NCBI GenBank assembly: GCA_964631325.1
Contig: CAZVWJ010000004.1
Span: 1 to 64,000, forward strand
Reading direction: 5' to 3'
DNA length: 64,000 nt
Origin: CAZVWJ01 sp964631325
GTDB taxonomy: Bacteria; T1Sed10-126
Positions 18,204 to 27,326 of the stretch are shown here, in pieces (positions within the stretch are counted from its first letter, which is position 1; each line of letters starts with the position of its first letter). A program made the position numbers and the translations under genes. Under the pieces are notes generated by a model. That model saw nothing but the letters and a program-made list of their open reading frames with translations, did not search any database and was not told where the DNA came from.

Positions 18204-18998
18204 GTGACTATGCTTAATTTAATTCTTTATTATTTGTTTGATTGTTTTTTTTATCCCCTGTTCTGGCTGCCCTATATTGTTTCACTTTCAATTGTTTCAC
18301 TGCTTGCCGGGTTGGCTTTGATTGGGCTCTACTATTTAACTTCAGACCAGTGGGCAATTGCGTACTGGAAGGAGAAGTTAAAAACCAGTCAGCTTTTGCT
18401 CCTGGAAGGGGAATATACCGCTTCTGTTTTAAAGGAACTGTTGGTGGCTAATTTACAGATGTTTAAACTGGCCCTGGTGCCGGCAATTTGTTGTATTTTA
18501 TTTGTCCTGGCAATTTTACCCTGGGTGGGATCAAGGTTTGGTTACCAGCCTCTCGCGGTCAAGGAGTCCTATCAAGTCGAAGTTGAAGTGTCGGGGGCGT
18601 GGAAATTAGAAACTGATTCGAAACTCCGGCTGAGCAAAAACAACCTGGAGTTTGAGCCGGGGAAGCATAAGTTTGAAATAATGCCTGTAGCCGCAGGGCG
18701 GCCGGCGCTAAATTTTAATTTTGCTGATGAACCTGGGCTCAGTATTTTTCTTCAGGCCGGCTATAATCAGAAACGGAGATTATGGCCGACAATCATCCGG
18801 CCGCGATGGTATCATCCACTGGTTATCCCCGGATACACTGTTATTAGTGGCGACAAGCCGGTGGAAAGAATTAGAATAAGTTATCCATCGACAGCTTCTT
18901 TTCTTGGTTTCTGGGGAGTGCCCGGCTGGCTGGCCTGGTTTTTTATTTTTGCTTTCGCCAGCGGTCTCTGGGCTAAATTCCACTGGGGAATTGAGTAA
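18204..18998 (+). CDS. Conserved-type membrane protein of unknown function
   Basis: 264 residues. Hydrophobic segments lie at about 10-48 (two helices), 88-110 and 240-257. The cytoplasmic loop after the second helix reads YLTSDQWAIAYWKEKLKTSQLLLLEGE, reminiscent of the EMC3/DUF106-like pattern of helix-coiled-coil-helix, but I cannot confirm that. Between helices 3 and 4 is an extracytoplasmic beta-rich stretch of about 110 residues (YQVEVEVSGAWKLETDSKLRL onward). Starts at GTG 18204 or ATG 18210. It precedes two AlkP-superfamily hydrolases by 334 bp and may work with them at the membrane. Confidence 0.6.
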   Translation: MTMLNLILYYLFDCFFYPLFWLPYIVSLSIVSLLAGLALIGLYYLTSDQWAIAYWKEKLKTSQLLLLEGEYTASVLKELLVANLQMFKLALVPAICCILFVLAILPWVGSRFGYQPLAVKESYQVEVEVSGAWKLETDSKLRLSKNNLEFEPGKHKFEIMPVAAGRPALNFNFADEPGLSIFLQAGYNQKRRLWPTIIRPRWYHPLVIPGYTVISGDKPVERIRISYPSTASFLGFWGVPGWLAWFFIFAFASGLWAKFHWGIE

Positions 18999-19332
18999 AG
19001 ACTCGAAGAAGCGTGAATCGTGATGGCGTGATTCCGTGATGAAGCAAACCCGGAAAACCGGAAGATAACGCAGAGGCGCAAAGACGCGGAGAAAATCGTG
19101 AAAACGAAGAGGGAAGAAGGATGGGGAAAAACTTTAGCCTACAGAACTCGAAACCACGAGAACGTGGACAAAAGGAATTTAAAAGCTAACGATTTTACCT
19201 CGTCACGCTCTATGTTTTTACTCAATCGCACAATCTCTTAATCACTCGATCACACAAATACACTTGAATTTTAACTATCAACCAGCAACAAGTAACAAAG
19301 AACTGAAATCTAACGGGATGTGAACTCAAACA
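18999..19332. other. Intergenic region with low-complexity and shared-type repeats
   Basis: 334 bp without a gene. It begins with a run of CGTGAA/CGTGAT units (about 19010-19041). At 19067-19093 it holds AACGCAGAGGCGCAAAGACG followed by CGGAGAA, a sequence type I recall as scattered between genes in many environmental bacteria. The rest is AT-rich with GATCAC/TCAATCGCAC pieces. No clear promoter seen. Confidence 0.5.
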
Positions 19333-21486
19333 ATGCCTTTATACATTGGCCCCGGTGCCGGGTTTGCCTTCTTTTCAACCGCTTTTTTATTTATCCTCTC
19401 CGGGATAATTTTACTTTTCGGACTTTTGCTTATCCCTTTTCGCTGGCTGCGTAGTTTTTTTACGAAAGTTATACCGCACGAGAAGTTTCGTTATCTAATT
19501 TACCTGGTGCTGGTTGCGTTGGTGCTCTGGGGCGGTTACGTCGGTATCTCCAGCTGGCTGGCCGGTCCGAAGAAACCACGGCTGGTGGTGCTCGGGATGG
19601 ACGGGATCGATCCTGCCCGGGTTAATCGGATGATTGAACGGGGGGAACTGCCCAATTTCAAAGAATTGAAACAGCGTGGCTCCCTTGGCCAATTAAAAGT
19701 CCCCAACCCGGCGATCAGTCCCTGTTCCTGGTCCAGCTTTGTTACCGGCAAGTGGCCGGGTAAACACGGGGTCCTCGGTTTTATCGGGCGGGATGCAAAA
19801 ACATATCGGCCGGAGCTTTTCACTCAGGTTGAGCCCGCTCAATCTCACATGGGAATTCCCCCGGCGATAAATATTCCCGGCCCCTACAAAATTCCGCTTC
19901 TGCCCCCCAATATAAATTCAAAACGACACGGTAAGTCGTTCTGGAAATACGTTTCCGAACAGGGGATCCAGACCTCCGTGGTCCGGGTGCCGGTTACCTT
20001 TCCCCCGGAAGAATTAAACGGATACATGATTTCCGGATTGGGCACCCCAGATCTGCGGGGCACCCAGGGCGAGTATTCACTCTGGGTGGAAGAGAAGACG
20101 GAAGAACTGGAGTTGGGTGGGCCAATTCAGAAAGTTGATTTCTTTGATTCGTCCGCCCGCAGTACGATTATTGGCCCGGACAATACCCTGTTGGATTCGC
20201 CCCGTCCGGTAAAAGCCCCGGTAAAATTTATTAGAAAAAAATCAGGTGTGGAGATAGAAATCGGGAGTGGTGAAAGCTTCTTTTTGGCCGAAGAGGAGTG
20301 GAGCGGCTGGAAGAAGATTAATTTTGGACTTGGTCTGGGAATGGATGTTTCCGGTGCCGCCCGTTTCCATCTCAACAGTCTCCGGCCGCTTGACCTCTAT
20401 ATGACTCCAATCCAGATAAATCCCGCCGATCCGGTCCTCCAGATCAGTCATCCCGCCGATTACTCCCGGCAACTGCAGGAGCTAATCGGTTACTATTACA
20501 CGATGGGGATGGCCCAGGACGACAAGGCGCTCAAGGATGAGAATATCTCCGACCGTACCTTTATCGAACAATCCTACCAGGGGATGCGGGAGAGAAGAAA
20601 AATGCTCCGGCACGAACTCCAGCGGCGCAGTTCCCGGCTGGTCGTCGCTGAATTTGATATCACTGACCGCATGCAGCACATGTTCTGGCGCTATATAGAT
20701 GAGGGTCATCCCCTTTATGATTCGGAAAAAGCGGCGAAGTTTGGTGATGTGATTCCCGAGCTTTACAAGAAAATGGATGAAATTCTCGGGGAAGTGCTCA
20801 ATACGGTTGATGACCGGACGCCGGTAATTGTGGTCTCCGACCACGGATTTACTACTTTCCGGCGCCAGTTTAACGTTAATGACTGGTTGGTGAAGCATGA
20901 CTATATGAAGGTAAAAGAGAACCTCTACTCGGAAAAGGGAAAATTCCTGCGGACCCGGCGCGGTGATTTTTTCGTTGACTGGTCGCAGACAGAAGCCTAT
21001 CAAATTGGTCTCACCGGCATCTATATTAATGAGAAGGGCCGCGAGGGGCAGGGTACGGTGGCCCCCGAAAACAAGTGGAAGGTTGCCCGGGAGATCAAGC
21101 AGAAATTGCTCCAGGTCAGTGATCCGAAGACGGGAAAAAAGGTTTTTGAGCGCGTTTACCTGGCCAAGGATTTGTATGAAGGGCTGTACTGGCAGGACGG
21201 CCCCGACCTTATTCTCGGCTTCAACGAGGGTTATCGCACCTCCTGGGCATCCGCCGGTGGAGCGCTGGCGGGGGAAAAGCTTATTACGGACAATTTAAAC
21301 AAGTGGAGCGGCACCCATATTGTGGAGGCCGCCCAGGTGCCGGGAACCGTGGCCAGCAATGTAGCGATTTCTAAGGAAAATCCGGCGATCGTGGACGTTG
21401 CAGCTACCGTGTTGAATTATTACGGGATAAAAGCCCCCGCGAAGCTGGACGGGGCCCCACTGTTTGAGGTGAAGCAAAACCGGTGA
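19333..21486 (+). CDS. Membrane-anchored AlkP-superfamily phosphohydrolase/phosphomutase
   Basis: 717 residues. Two N-terminal membrane helices (about 10-36 and 52-73) are followed by a large type I phosphodiesterase/AlkP domain. Metal and nucleophile elements: LVVLGMDGIDPARV, ISPCSWSSFVTGKWPGKHGVLGF (nucleophile region), EFDITDRMQHMFWRY, PVIVVSDHGFTTF and NKWSGTHI. A beta-rich insertion occupies about residues 250-360. The enzyme probably cleaves or transfers a phosphate-linked group at the membrane surface; the substrate is unknown. Strongly GC-rich compared with the genes on either side. Its stop overlaps the start of a paralogue by four bases, so the two are translationally coupled. Confidence 0.85.
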   Translation: MPLYIGPGAGFAFFSTAFLFILSGIILLFGLLLIPFRWLRSFFTKVIPHEKFRYLIYLVLVALVLWGGYVGISSWLAGPKKPRLVVLGMDGIDPARVNRMIERGELPNFKELKQRGSLGQLKVPNPAISPCSWSSFVTGKWPGKHGVLGFIGRDAKTYRPELFTQVEPAQSHMGIPPAINIPGPYKIPLLPPNINSKRHGKSFWKYVSEQGIQTSVVRVPVTFPPEELNGYMISGLGTPDLRGTQGEYSLWVEEKTEELELGGPIQKVDFFDSSARSTIIGPDNTLLDSPRPVKAPVKFIRKKSGVEIEIGSGESFFLAEEEWSGWKKINFGLGLGMDVSGAARFHLNSLRPLDLYMTPIQINPADPVLQISHPADYSRQLQELIGYYYTMGMAQDDKALKDENISDRTFIEQSYQGMRERRKMLRHELQRRSSRLVVAEFDITDRMQHMFWRYIDEGHPLYDSEKAAKFGDVIPELYKKMDEILGEVLNTVDDRTPVIVVSDHGFTTFRRQFNVNDWLVKHDYMKVKENLYSEKGKFLRTRRGDFFVDWSQTEAYQIGLTGIYINEKGREGQGTVAPENKWKVAREIKQKLLQVSDPKTGKKVFERVYLAKDLYEGLYWQDGPDLILGFNEGYRTSWASAGGALAGEKLITDNLNKWSGTHIVEAAQVPGTVASNVAISKENPAIVDVAATVLNYYGIKAPAKLDGAPLFEVKQNR

Positions 21487-23369
21487 ATTTTTTGCGGCGG
21501 TTATTTGGTCAGCCGATTAAGCTGGGGAAACGGTTGGTCCTGCTCGGGATGGACGGCCTCGACCCGGGATTGATAAAGCAGGGGATAGAAGCGGGTTATC
21601 TTCCCAATTTTAAAAAATTAGCCAACAGCGGAACTTTTGACAGCCTGCAGACGACCTGGATGCCGCTCTCACCGGTTGCCTGGTCCTCGTTCATTTCTGG
21701 TCGCAAACCGGGCCATCATGGCATCTTTGATTTTTTACACCGCGACCCGGACACTTACCAGCCGTATCTTTCCATCGCCCAGCAGAAAGGACCGGCTAAA
21801 ACGGTTGAACTGGGGCCGTATACTCTCCCCCTCTCCTCCGGTCGGACGGTTAAAGGACGGCAGGGACCGGCCTTCTGGACGGAATCTTCCCGCCAGGGAG
21901 TAAAGACGGACGTTATCCGCTGTCCGACCAGTTTTCCTCCCGAACCGGTCCGGGGCAAAATGCTCTCCGGTCTCGGGGTGCCCGATCTGAACGGGACCCA
22001 GGGGGAATTTACTTTTTTCACCACTGATCAGAATGTTTCCGCGGAAAGCCGGGCGGGGACTATTGTTAAAATTCAAACTCCGCTACGAGAGCCCCGGGAA
22101 GTGGAAGTTAAAGGACCGCCGAATCCCCTGCGGGGAAGCGGGGAGCGCTCGAAGTGTCAATTTACGCTGGAAGTGGAAGCTGAAGAATTGCATATCAGGC
22201 AGGATTCTCGCCGGTTTTCCCTGGAACCCGGCGAGTGGTCGCAGTGGATTCCCGTTGAGTTTGATTTCCTGGGGCCGATCGGGGCGGAAGGACAGGTGAG
22301 ATTTTATTTAAAATCCTTCGAACCCGAGTTTGAACTTTATTGCAGTCCGGTTAACGTTTCTTCCGCCGACCCGGCCTTCCCGATCTCTTATCCGGATGAT
22401 TATGCCGGGGAGCTGACGGAGAAAATCGGGCGGTTCCATACGCTGGGGTTGACCGCGGATTCCGGTATGCTCAAGGAAGAGCGAGTCAGCGACGTTGCTT
22501 TTCTCGAGCAGGCGAACACTGTGCTTGAGGAACGGGTGGCCATGTTAAAGCAAGAGTTGACCGGTTTTGACGACGGTATTTTTAATTTTGTGATTGATAT
22601 CACCGACCGCGTTCAGCACATGTTCTGGCGCCATACGGATCCGGAACATCCGCTTTACACGGAAAAAGGGGCCGAGATTTTCGGGGACGTGATTAAAAAT
22701 AATTACCGGCGAATGGACTCCATTCTCGGCTGGGTGCTGGAGGAGCTGGCGCCTGAAGATGAGCTGTTGATCTGTTCCGACCATGGTTTCAACAGTTTTC
22801 GCCACCAGGTTGATTTGAACACATGGCTGGTTAAAAACGGTTACATGACTCTGCAGGACGGCAGTAGTCCCCGGGAAGCCGGGGAGCTGTTCGCGGGGGT
22901 GGACTGGAGTAAAACAAAAGCTTATTCGCTCGGGCTGGCCGGCCTTTATTTGAATTTGAAGGGGCGTGAAAAAGAGGGAATAGTTGAGCCCGGCGAAGCA
23001 ACTGAATTGAGCCGTAAAATTGCCGGGGAACTGGAAGAACTTTATGATGAGCGCAATGATCAACCGGCTATTTCCCGGGTGAAATTAAGCGAGGAAACCT
23101 ATTCCGGTGAGCATACGAACCGCGCACCGGATTTACTTGTCGGTTATAATCGAACCTACCGGGTCTCCTGGGACTCGGCAATCGGCGGCATGACCGGGGA
23201 AGTGATCGCTCCGAATCGAAACAAGTGGAGCGGCGAACATTGTTTTGATCCCCAGCAAATTCCCGCCTCCCTGTTCACTAATTTTCCCCTGGAAACCGGG
23301 GATGGCCTGGCGTTGTGGGATTTAATGCCGGCTATATTTTCACGGTTGGGGCTTGATTATCCTGAGTAA
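21483..23369 (+). CDS. AlkP-superfamily phosphohydrolase, soluble paralogue
   Basis: 628 residues, paralogous to the preceding protein but without the N-terminal membrane helices. LVLLGMDGLDPGLI, PLSPVAWSSFISGRKPGHHGIFDF, VIDITDRVQHMFWRH, LLICSDHGFNSF and NKWSGEH give the two-metal site and nucleophile. The same beta-rich insertion is present between the halves. GTG 21483 overlaps the upstream stop as GTGA. The pairing of an anchored and a soluble copy suggests a heteromeric or sequential function in lipid or glycan phosphate chemistry, which is inference. High GC. Confidence 0.85.
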   Translation: MNFLRRLFGQPIKLGKRLVLLGMDGLDPGLIKQGIEAGYLPNFKKLANSGTFDSLQTTWMPLSPVAWSSFISGRKPGHHGIFDFLHRDPDTYQPYLSIAQQKGPAKTVELGPYTLPLSSGRTVKGRQGPAFWTESSRQGVKTDVIRCPTSFPPEPVRGKMLSGLGVPDLNGTQGEFTFFTTDQNVSAESRAGTIVKIQTPLREPREVEVKGPPNPLRGSGERSKCQFTLEVEAEELHIRQDSRRFSLEPGEWSQWIPVEFDFLGPIGAEGQVRFYLKSFEPEFELYCSPVNVSSADPAFPISYPDDYAGELTEKIGRFHTLGLTADSGMLKEERVSDVAFLEQANTVLEERVAMLKQELTGFDDGIFNFVIDITDRVQHMFWRHTDPEHPLYTEKGAEIFGDVIKNNYRRMDSILGWVLEELAPEDELLICSDHGFNSFRHQVDLNTWLVKNGYMTLQDGSSPREAGELFAGVDWSKTKAYSLGLAGLYLNLKGREKEGIVEPGEATELSRKIAGELEELYDERNDQPAISRVKLSEETYSGEHTNRAPDLLVGYNRTYRVSWDSAIGGMTGEVIAPNRNKWSGEHCFDPQQIPASLFTNFPLETGDGLALWDLMPAIFSRLGLDYPE

Positions 23370-23441
23370 GTTAAAAGAGGATAATCTGGTCCAAGAGTTT
23401 GATTTTTCTGAATTGATACGTAAACAGTGGGGTTGAAATTT

Positions 23442-24680
23442 ATGGATAAGATTAGTATTCGAGCTAAAATATATTTATGTTTTCTTTTCCTTATTCTCGT
23501 ATTCTCTTTATTATATTTTATTCAACCTGGTTGGACCGAATTTCGGTCAGTGAATATATACGGTCCTTTTAATTACGGGATGAATCCGGATAGCCCGACC
23601 TGGGCCCGACTTGTGATGGATTTTCCTGATTATTTTACAACCGAGTATGGGAAAATAAGGATTATGCGTCCTTTATACGTTGTTATTGCCAGAAGTATTT
23701 ATGTATCTGTTTCACCAATTAAAGCGGTTATTCCCGAAAAATTTGTAAATAAAGTGCGAAAAATCAAAAGGGGAGCAAATCATCCTGAAAATTGGGTTGA
23801 AGTTGATTCCAGAAATTTTATTATTGCCTGGGGGAGCTGTGTTTTAATAAATATTTTTATTTATTGGATCTCGGCCGTATTAATATTTGAGGGGTTAAAG
23901 AATTTTTTTTCTGTTATACCTAGTTTTTTACTTGCGTTATTTCCACTGCTGCATTTTGACACGATTAATTTTTACTTAATGCCTCATTCGGAACCCTTTA
24001 ATGTGTTTATACCCGCTTTGTTGATTTTTGTGATTGGGAAATATTGGCTTAGGGGTTGTCCTGGCTACATCGGAGCCACAATTTTTGGTTTGAGTTTAAC
24101 CGCTAAGGCTATTTTTTACCCCTTTGTAAACTGGATTTATGAATATATTTTTGAAAGTGACACTTGTAAAGCAAAATTGTATTTTTTATTGTCTTCGGTT
24201 TTAATAATTGCACCTTCGTTATTATATTTAGTGAGCTTATATTATTGGAATCTGCCGTTGTATAATCACGAGGTTGTTAAATATCGTCAGGTGATATGGA
24301 TTTTTGATTATTGCAAGGAGGGAAATTTTTTTGGTATTGTGACCAGGTTAATAAAAGGTTTGTTTATACACAATTATCAAATTTTTCTCGGGTTTGGAGT
24401 ACCTTTAACTGCTGTTGCTAGTATACTGGTTTGCAATGGAATGTTTAAACTCAATGCAAAACAAAGGTATTTGGGTAAGCATATCGCAGTCTATACTCTG
24501 GCTGGAGTATTCTTCTGGATGGTAGTAGGTCGACACAGTGCGAATAATGTTGTAGGGCAGTTTCCTCTGGTAATTTTTCTTACAGGTATAATTACGGAGA
24601 GATTAGAATTTCAAAAAACTATACTTATCTCTTTGTTAATTTTACATGGGCTTGTCTCGATGTGGATCCCCATTTCATAA
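23442..24680 (+). CDS. Polytopic membrane protein, possible GT-C-type glycosyltransferase
   Basis: About 412 residues with roughly nine to ten hydrophobic segments. The first helix is followed by a long extracytoplasmic loop containing NPDSPTWARLVMDFPDYF and IRIMRPLYVVIAR, an arrangement seen in GT-C enzymes where an early Asp-containing loop is catalytic. I recognise no defined family. The ATG at 23442 with GGGG ten bases upstream is preferred over GTG 23427. The next gene is a DPM1-like GT2, a common partner that makes the lipid-phosphate-sugar donor for GT-C enzymes. AT-rich, in sharp contrast to the GC-rich pair before it. Confidence 0.6.
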   Translation: MDKISIRAKIYLCFLFLILVFSLLYFIQPGWTEFRSVNIYGPFNYGMNPDSPTWARLVMDFPDYFTTEYGKIRIMRPLYVVIARSIYVSVSPIKAVIPEKFVNKVRKIKRGANHPENWVEVDSRNFIIAWGSCVLINIFIYWISAVLIFEGLKNFFSVIPSFLLALFPLLHFDTINFYLMPHSEPFNVFIPALLIFVIGKYWLRGCPGYIGATIFGLSLTAKAIFYPFVNWIYEYIFESDTCKAKLYFLLSSVLIIAPSLLYLVSLYYWNLPLYNHEVVKYRQVIWIFDYCKEGNFFGIVTRLIKGLFIHNYQIFLGFGVPLTAVASILVCNGMFKLNAKQRYLGKHIAVYTLAGVFFWMVVGRHSANNVVGQFPLVIFLTGIITERLEFQKTILISLLILHGLVSMWIPIS

Positions 24681-24697
24681 ATACACGTGACAAAAAA

Positions 24698-25432
24698 ATG
24701 AAGCTATCAATAATCGTTCCGGTTTATAATGAGCGGAAATATATAAAGAAAGTTTTGAGAAGAGTCCAGGCGGTGGAATTAGAAAATATTAAAAGGGAAA
24801 TAATAGTGGTGGACGATTATTCCACTGACGGGACGCGGGAATTACTGGAGGAACTTTCAAATACAAATAGTTATAGTGGCAATACAGTTAATGAACCGCT
24901 TGAAACAGAAAATATAAAAGTATTTTTTCAGGAAAGAAACAAAGGGAAGGGGGCCGCTCTTCATAGAGGATTTCAGGAAGCCGGGGGGGATGTTTTTGTT
25001 ATCCAGGATGCCGATTTAGAATATGATCCCCAGGATTATTCGGCTCTTTTGGAACCTATTTTGAGGGGGAAGGCCGATGTGGTCTATGGTTCACGCTTTC
25101 TCGGTGGACCCCAACGGGTGTTTTATTTTTGGCATTATGTTGGGAATAAGTTCCTTACTCTACTTTCAAACATGTTAACCAACTTGAACCTGAGGGATAT
25201 GGAAACCTGTTATAAAATGTTCCGGCGTGAAGTTATTGAGGATTGTAATTTAAAGCAGAATAGGTTTGGGTTTGAGCCGGAGATTACGGCTAAAATAGCT
25301 CAAAACAACTGGCGAGTTTTTGAAGTACCAATCTCATATTATGGTCGAACATATGAGGAAGGGAAAAAAATTGGCTGGGTGGACGGAATCAAGGCGATTT
25401 GGGCTATATTTAAATATAATTTGTTGGCCTGA
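24698..25432 (+). CDS. GT2 glycosyltransferase, dolichyl/polyprenyl-phosphate sugar synthase-like
   Basis: About 244 residues of GT-A fold. MKLSIIVPVYNERKYIKKVL opens the fold, IIVVDDYSTDGTRELL follows, and VIQDADLEYDPQDY contains the metal-binding DxD. YGSRFLGGPQRV and METCYKMFRREVIEDCNL are typical of DPM1/ArnC-like enzymes that load a sugar onto a polyprenyl phosphate. ISYYGRTYEEGKKIGWVDGIKAIW is the usual C-terminal end. There are no extra membrane helices. ATG 24698 is chosen because the longer frame would overlap the previous gene and begins before the fold. Probably co-transcribed with the membrane protein 17 bp upstream. Confidence 0.88.
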   Translation: MKLSIIVPVYNERKYIKKVLRRVQAVELENIKREIIVVDDYSTDGTRELLEELSNTNSYSGNTVNEPLETENIKVFFQERNKGKGAALHRGFQEAGGDVFVIQDADLEYDPQDYSALLEPILRGKADVVYGSRFLGGPQRVFYFWHYVGNKFLTLLSNMLTNLNLRDMETCYKMFRREVIEDCNLKQNRFGFEPEITAKIAQNNWRVFEVPISYYGRTYEEGKKIGWVDGIKAIWAIFKYNLLA

Positions 25433-25591
25433 AGAAAAGTGGGGTAAAGAAAAAGTTTCAGCCGCTCATCATCTTAGAAGTAAGGATGTTACTAAGCATA
25501 CTAATTAAAGCTATAATATTTTACAGCGTTGTAGTGTTGTTTTATTGTTAGCTGGAGAGGAGTACTATAACACCTATTTTACTAATCTTTC

Positions 25592-25742
25592 AGGACTTTC
25601 TAATGGCATCAAAACGTCATTCCGGGTGGAGGCGCGAAGCGCCGGAAACCCAGGGCTTGCGTTCGCGTCATCTCAGGAGCCGGTCAAGCCCGGTCTACGA
25701 TCCTGCGTACATCAGGGCAATGACAGTTCGTTAGAAAGTTCT
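25592..25742. repeat. MITE-like element, copy 1
   Basis: Lies in the 339 bp gap between the GT2 gene and the BMC gene, which holds no gene. Ends are near-inverted: AGGACTTTCTAATGG at 25592-25606 and CGTTAGAAAGTTCT at 25729-25742. Just inside are CGTCATTCCGGG and GGCAATGACAG. The core carries GCGCGAAGCGCCGGAAACC and GGGCTTGCG blocks that recur inverted in the copy at 34869-35161. No coding capacity. Confidence 0.7.
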
Positions 25743-25771
25743 GCTAATCTCTAACGAATGGTTGGTTTTTA

Positions 25772-26404
25772 ATGAAGCAAGACGAAATAAGTCTACGGAG
25801 TTTTGTTTACCTGGATAAAATTCAGCCGCAGTTTGCGGCATTTGTGGCCAAGAAGTGTGTCAGTGATATTCCGACCTCCGGGCAGGCCTCGCTCTTCGTT
25901 GAAATTCAGCCGGGGATAGAGATAAACCGGGTCGCGGACGTGGCAATGAAGAAGACTGACGTCCGGCCCGCCGTGGAAATTGAAGAACGGGAATACGGGA
26001 TTATTGAACTGCACCACGATGACCAGGACGAGGTGCGTTACGCCGGTGGGGCAATCCTGGATGAGTTTAACTTTCAGTTTGATCAACGGATAGAACCCGA
26101 AATTTTGGCGACCCGGGTTATCGACCGGGTAACCCCCTATCACGCTCAGGTGGTAAACAATGATTATGACGGTTCACTGCTGTTGGACGGAGAGTCTTTG
26201 TTAATTATTGAAGTTCAGCCCGCAGTTAATGCCGTCCGCTTGGCTAATGACGCCGAAAAAGCGACTTCTGTGAAGCTAGTTCATTTTCGCTTACGCGGCC
26301 GGTTTGGCCGGGTTTATTTGGCCGGCTCTGAGGATGAAACACGGGCGGCCCGCGATGCCGCGTTAAATAAATTTGAAACCTTCAAAAATTCCCCGAGTTT
26401 TTAA
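25772..26404 (+). CDS. Orphan tandem BMC-domain protein
   Basis: 210 residues. After SLRSFVYLDKIQPQFAAFVA come two bacterial-microcompartment shell domains: about 40-103 (ASLFVEIQPGIEINRVADVA, EYGIIELHHDDQDEVRYAGG) and about 141-205 (LLIIEVQPAVNAVRLANDAE, GRFGRVYLAGSEDETRAARD). Both keep the strand-helix pattern and the Gly-rich turn before the last helix. BMC-T proteins form pseudohexameric shell tiles. Here no encapsulated enzyme, no pentamer gene and no other BMC protein lies nearby, so a free-standing role or a distant partner locus must be considered. It sits between two repeat-rich intergenic regions. Domain call is from my alignment by eye. Confidence 0.75.
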   Translation: MKQDEISLRSFVYLDKIQPQFAAFVAKKCVSDIPTSGQASLFVEIQPGIEINRVADVAMKKTDVRPAVEIEEREYGIIELHHDDQDEVRYAGGAILDEFNFQFDQRIEPEILATRVIDRVTPYHAQVVNNDYDGSLLLDGESLLIIEVQPAVNAVRLANDAEKATSVKLVHFRLRGRFGRVYLAGSEDETRAARDAALNKFETFKNSPSF

Positions 26405-26436
26405 AATATGGTGGTGTAGGTCCCCTTAATGAAACT

Positions 26437-26640
26437 GGGTCTTAATCCCCTTGCGAGACTCATTTTCTGACATACGCAGGACAGGCTCGCTCCGCAGTCA
26501 ATCGGGCATCACCAGTGGGAGCCATAAGATTCATTCTGTAATCTCCCGATTGACTGCTGGGCTCCGAGGTATCGAAATATATCCCCGGCCCCTCCAGGGG
26601 CCATATATTTCGATAAATTCGTCTCCGAAGGGTTCAAAAA
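26437..26640. repeat. Highly structured non-coding segment with nested inverted repeats
   Basis: Part of a 478 bp gene-free gap (26405-26882). GCAGTCAATCGGG (26494-26506) is perfectly inverted at 26545-26557. Next, ATCGAAATATAT (26571-26582) pairs with ATATATTTCGAT (26603-26614), enclosing GGCCCCT (26587-26593) and AGGGGCC (26596-26602). Upstream, GCGAG and CTCGC bracket CTGACATACGCAGGACAGGC (26467-26486), a motif shared with two other repeats in the window. It could be a MITE-type element or a structured RNA. The rest of the gap is AT-rich. Confidence 0.65.
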
Positions 26641-26882
26641 TCAATTTGCATTAGTAACAAGGGTTTAAAATAGTTTACTACAGGGCCGTAATTTGCCAGC
26701 CGAAATACTCGGAAACTTTAAAAATTTTTCAAGTATTAGAGTATTGAGGAGCGGAATAATTTCTTTTGTGTTTGAGAAGCGGGGGAGGGTGTTTTTATTT
26801 CTTACATTTTTTTATACAATATAGTGTCTGAAGTATCTTTTGTGCAGGATCTTACCCAGAGCTACTATAAGGAGAGTTTGAA

Positions 26883-27326
26883 ATGGCAATTGGTTTAGAG
26901 ATGTATCGGCGGCAGCGCGAAGAAGAAAAGCGGCGGGAACGGATGCGGGAAGAACTGAATGAAGTCCGTAAAGAATGTGAGGTAGTTATTCGTACGAACG
27001 AACAGCAGCGGTTTATGCGAGTTTATATATTAATGGCCTTTGATCGGATAATTCACGAGCTGGCTTACCGGCGGTCTCTCGGTACGGCAGAAGTTTCGGT
27101 TCGTGAGGAGTCGGACGGCAAGCATATTGATCTGGAAGTACAAAATAAAGAGATGACCCAGACGGATGTCCGGGAAATCCTGGAGCAGAATTTACGGGAT
27201 AAATACACCTTCAACCTGGTGAAGGCGTTAAGCTTTGTCGATGATTTTGAGATCTCACCGGGTGACCAAGGTGGAGTTAAGTTGGAGGCTACTAAAAAAT
27301 TAAACACCGAGGTAATTGAGAAATAA
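26883..27326 (+). CDS. Small charged protein of unknown function
   Basis: 147 residues with an excellent AAGGAGAG ribosome site. The N-terminal third (MYRRQREEEKRRERMREELN) is a highly charged helix likely to form a coiled coil. The rest mixes short strands and helices and is acidic overall, with no signal peptide or membrane segment. I recognise no family. It stands alone between the structured repeat region and a strong terminator, so it is probably a monocistronic transcript. Confidence 0.65.
   Translation: MAIGLEMYRRQREEEKRRERMREELNEVRKECEVVIRTNEQQRFMRVYILMAFDRIIHELAYRRSLGTAEVSVREESDGKHIDLEVQNKEMTQTDVREILEQNLRDKYTFNLVKALSFVDDFEISPGDQGGVKLEATKKLNTEVIEK

Noticed and set aside
20482..21003. 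Minus-strand 173-residue ORF inside the first AlkP gene
   Set aside because: The plus-strand frame has all AlkP metal motifs across this segment, so this is an antisense shadow from GC-rich codons.
22545..23063. Minus-strand 172-residue ORF inside the second AlkP gene
   Set aside because: Same reason; it lies opposite a similar part of the paralogue and has no known motif.
26451..26654. 67-residue ORF across the structured intergenic segment
   Set aside because: It is built of the inverted repeats themselves and has no ribosome site.
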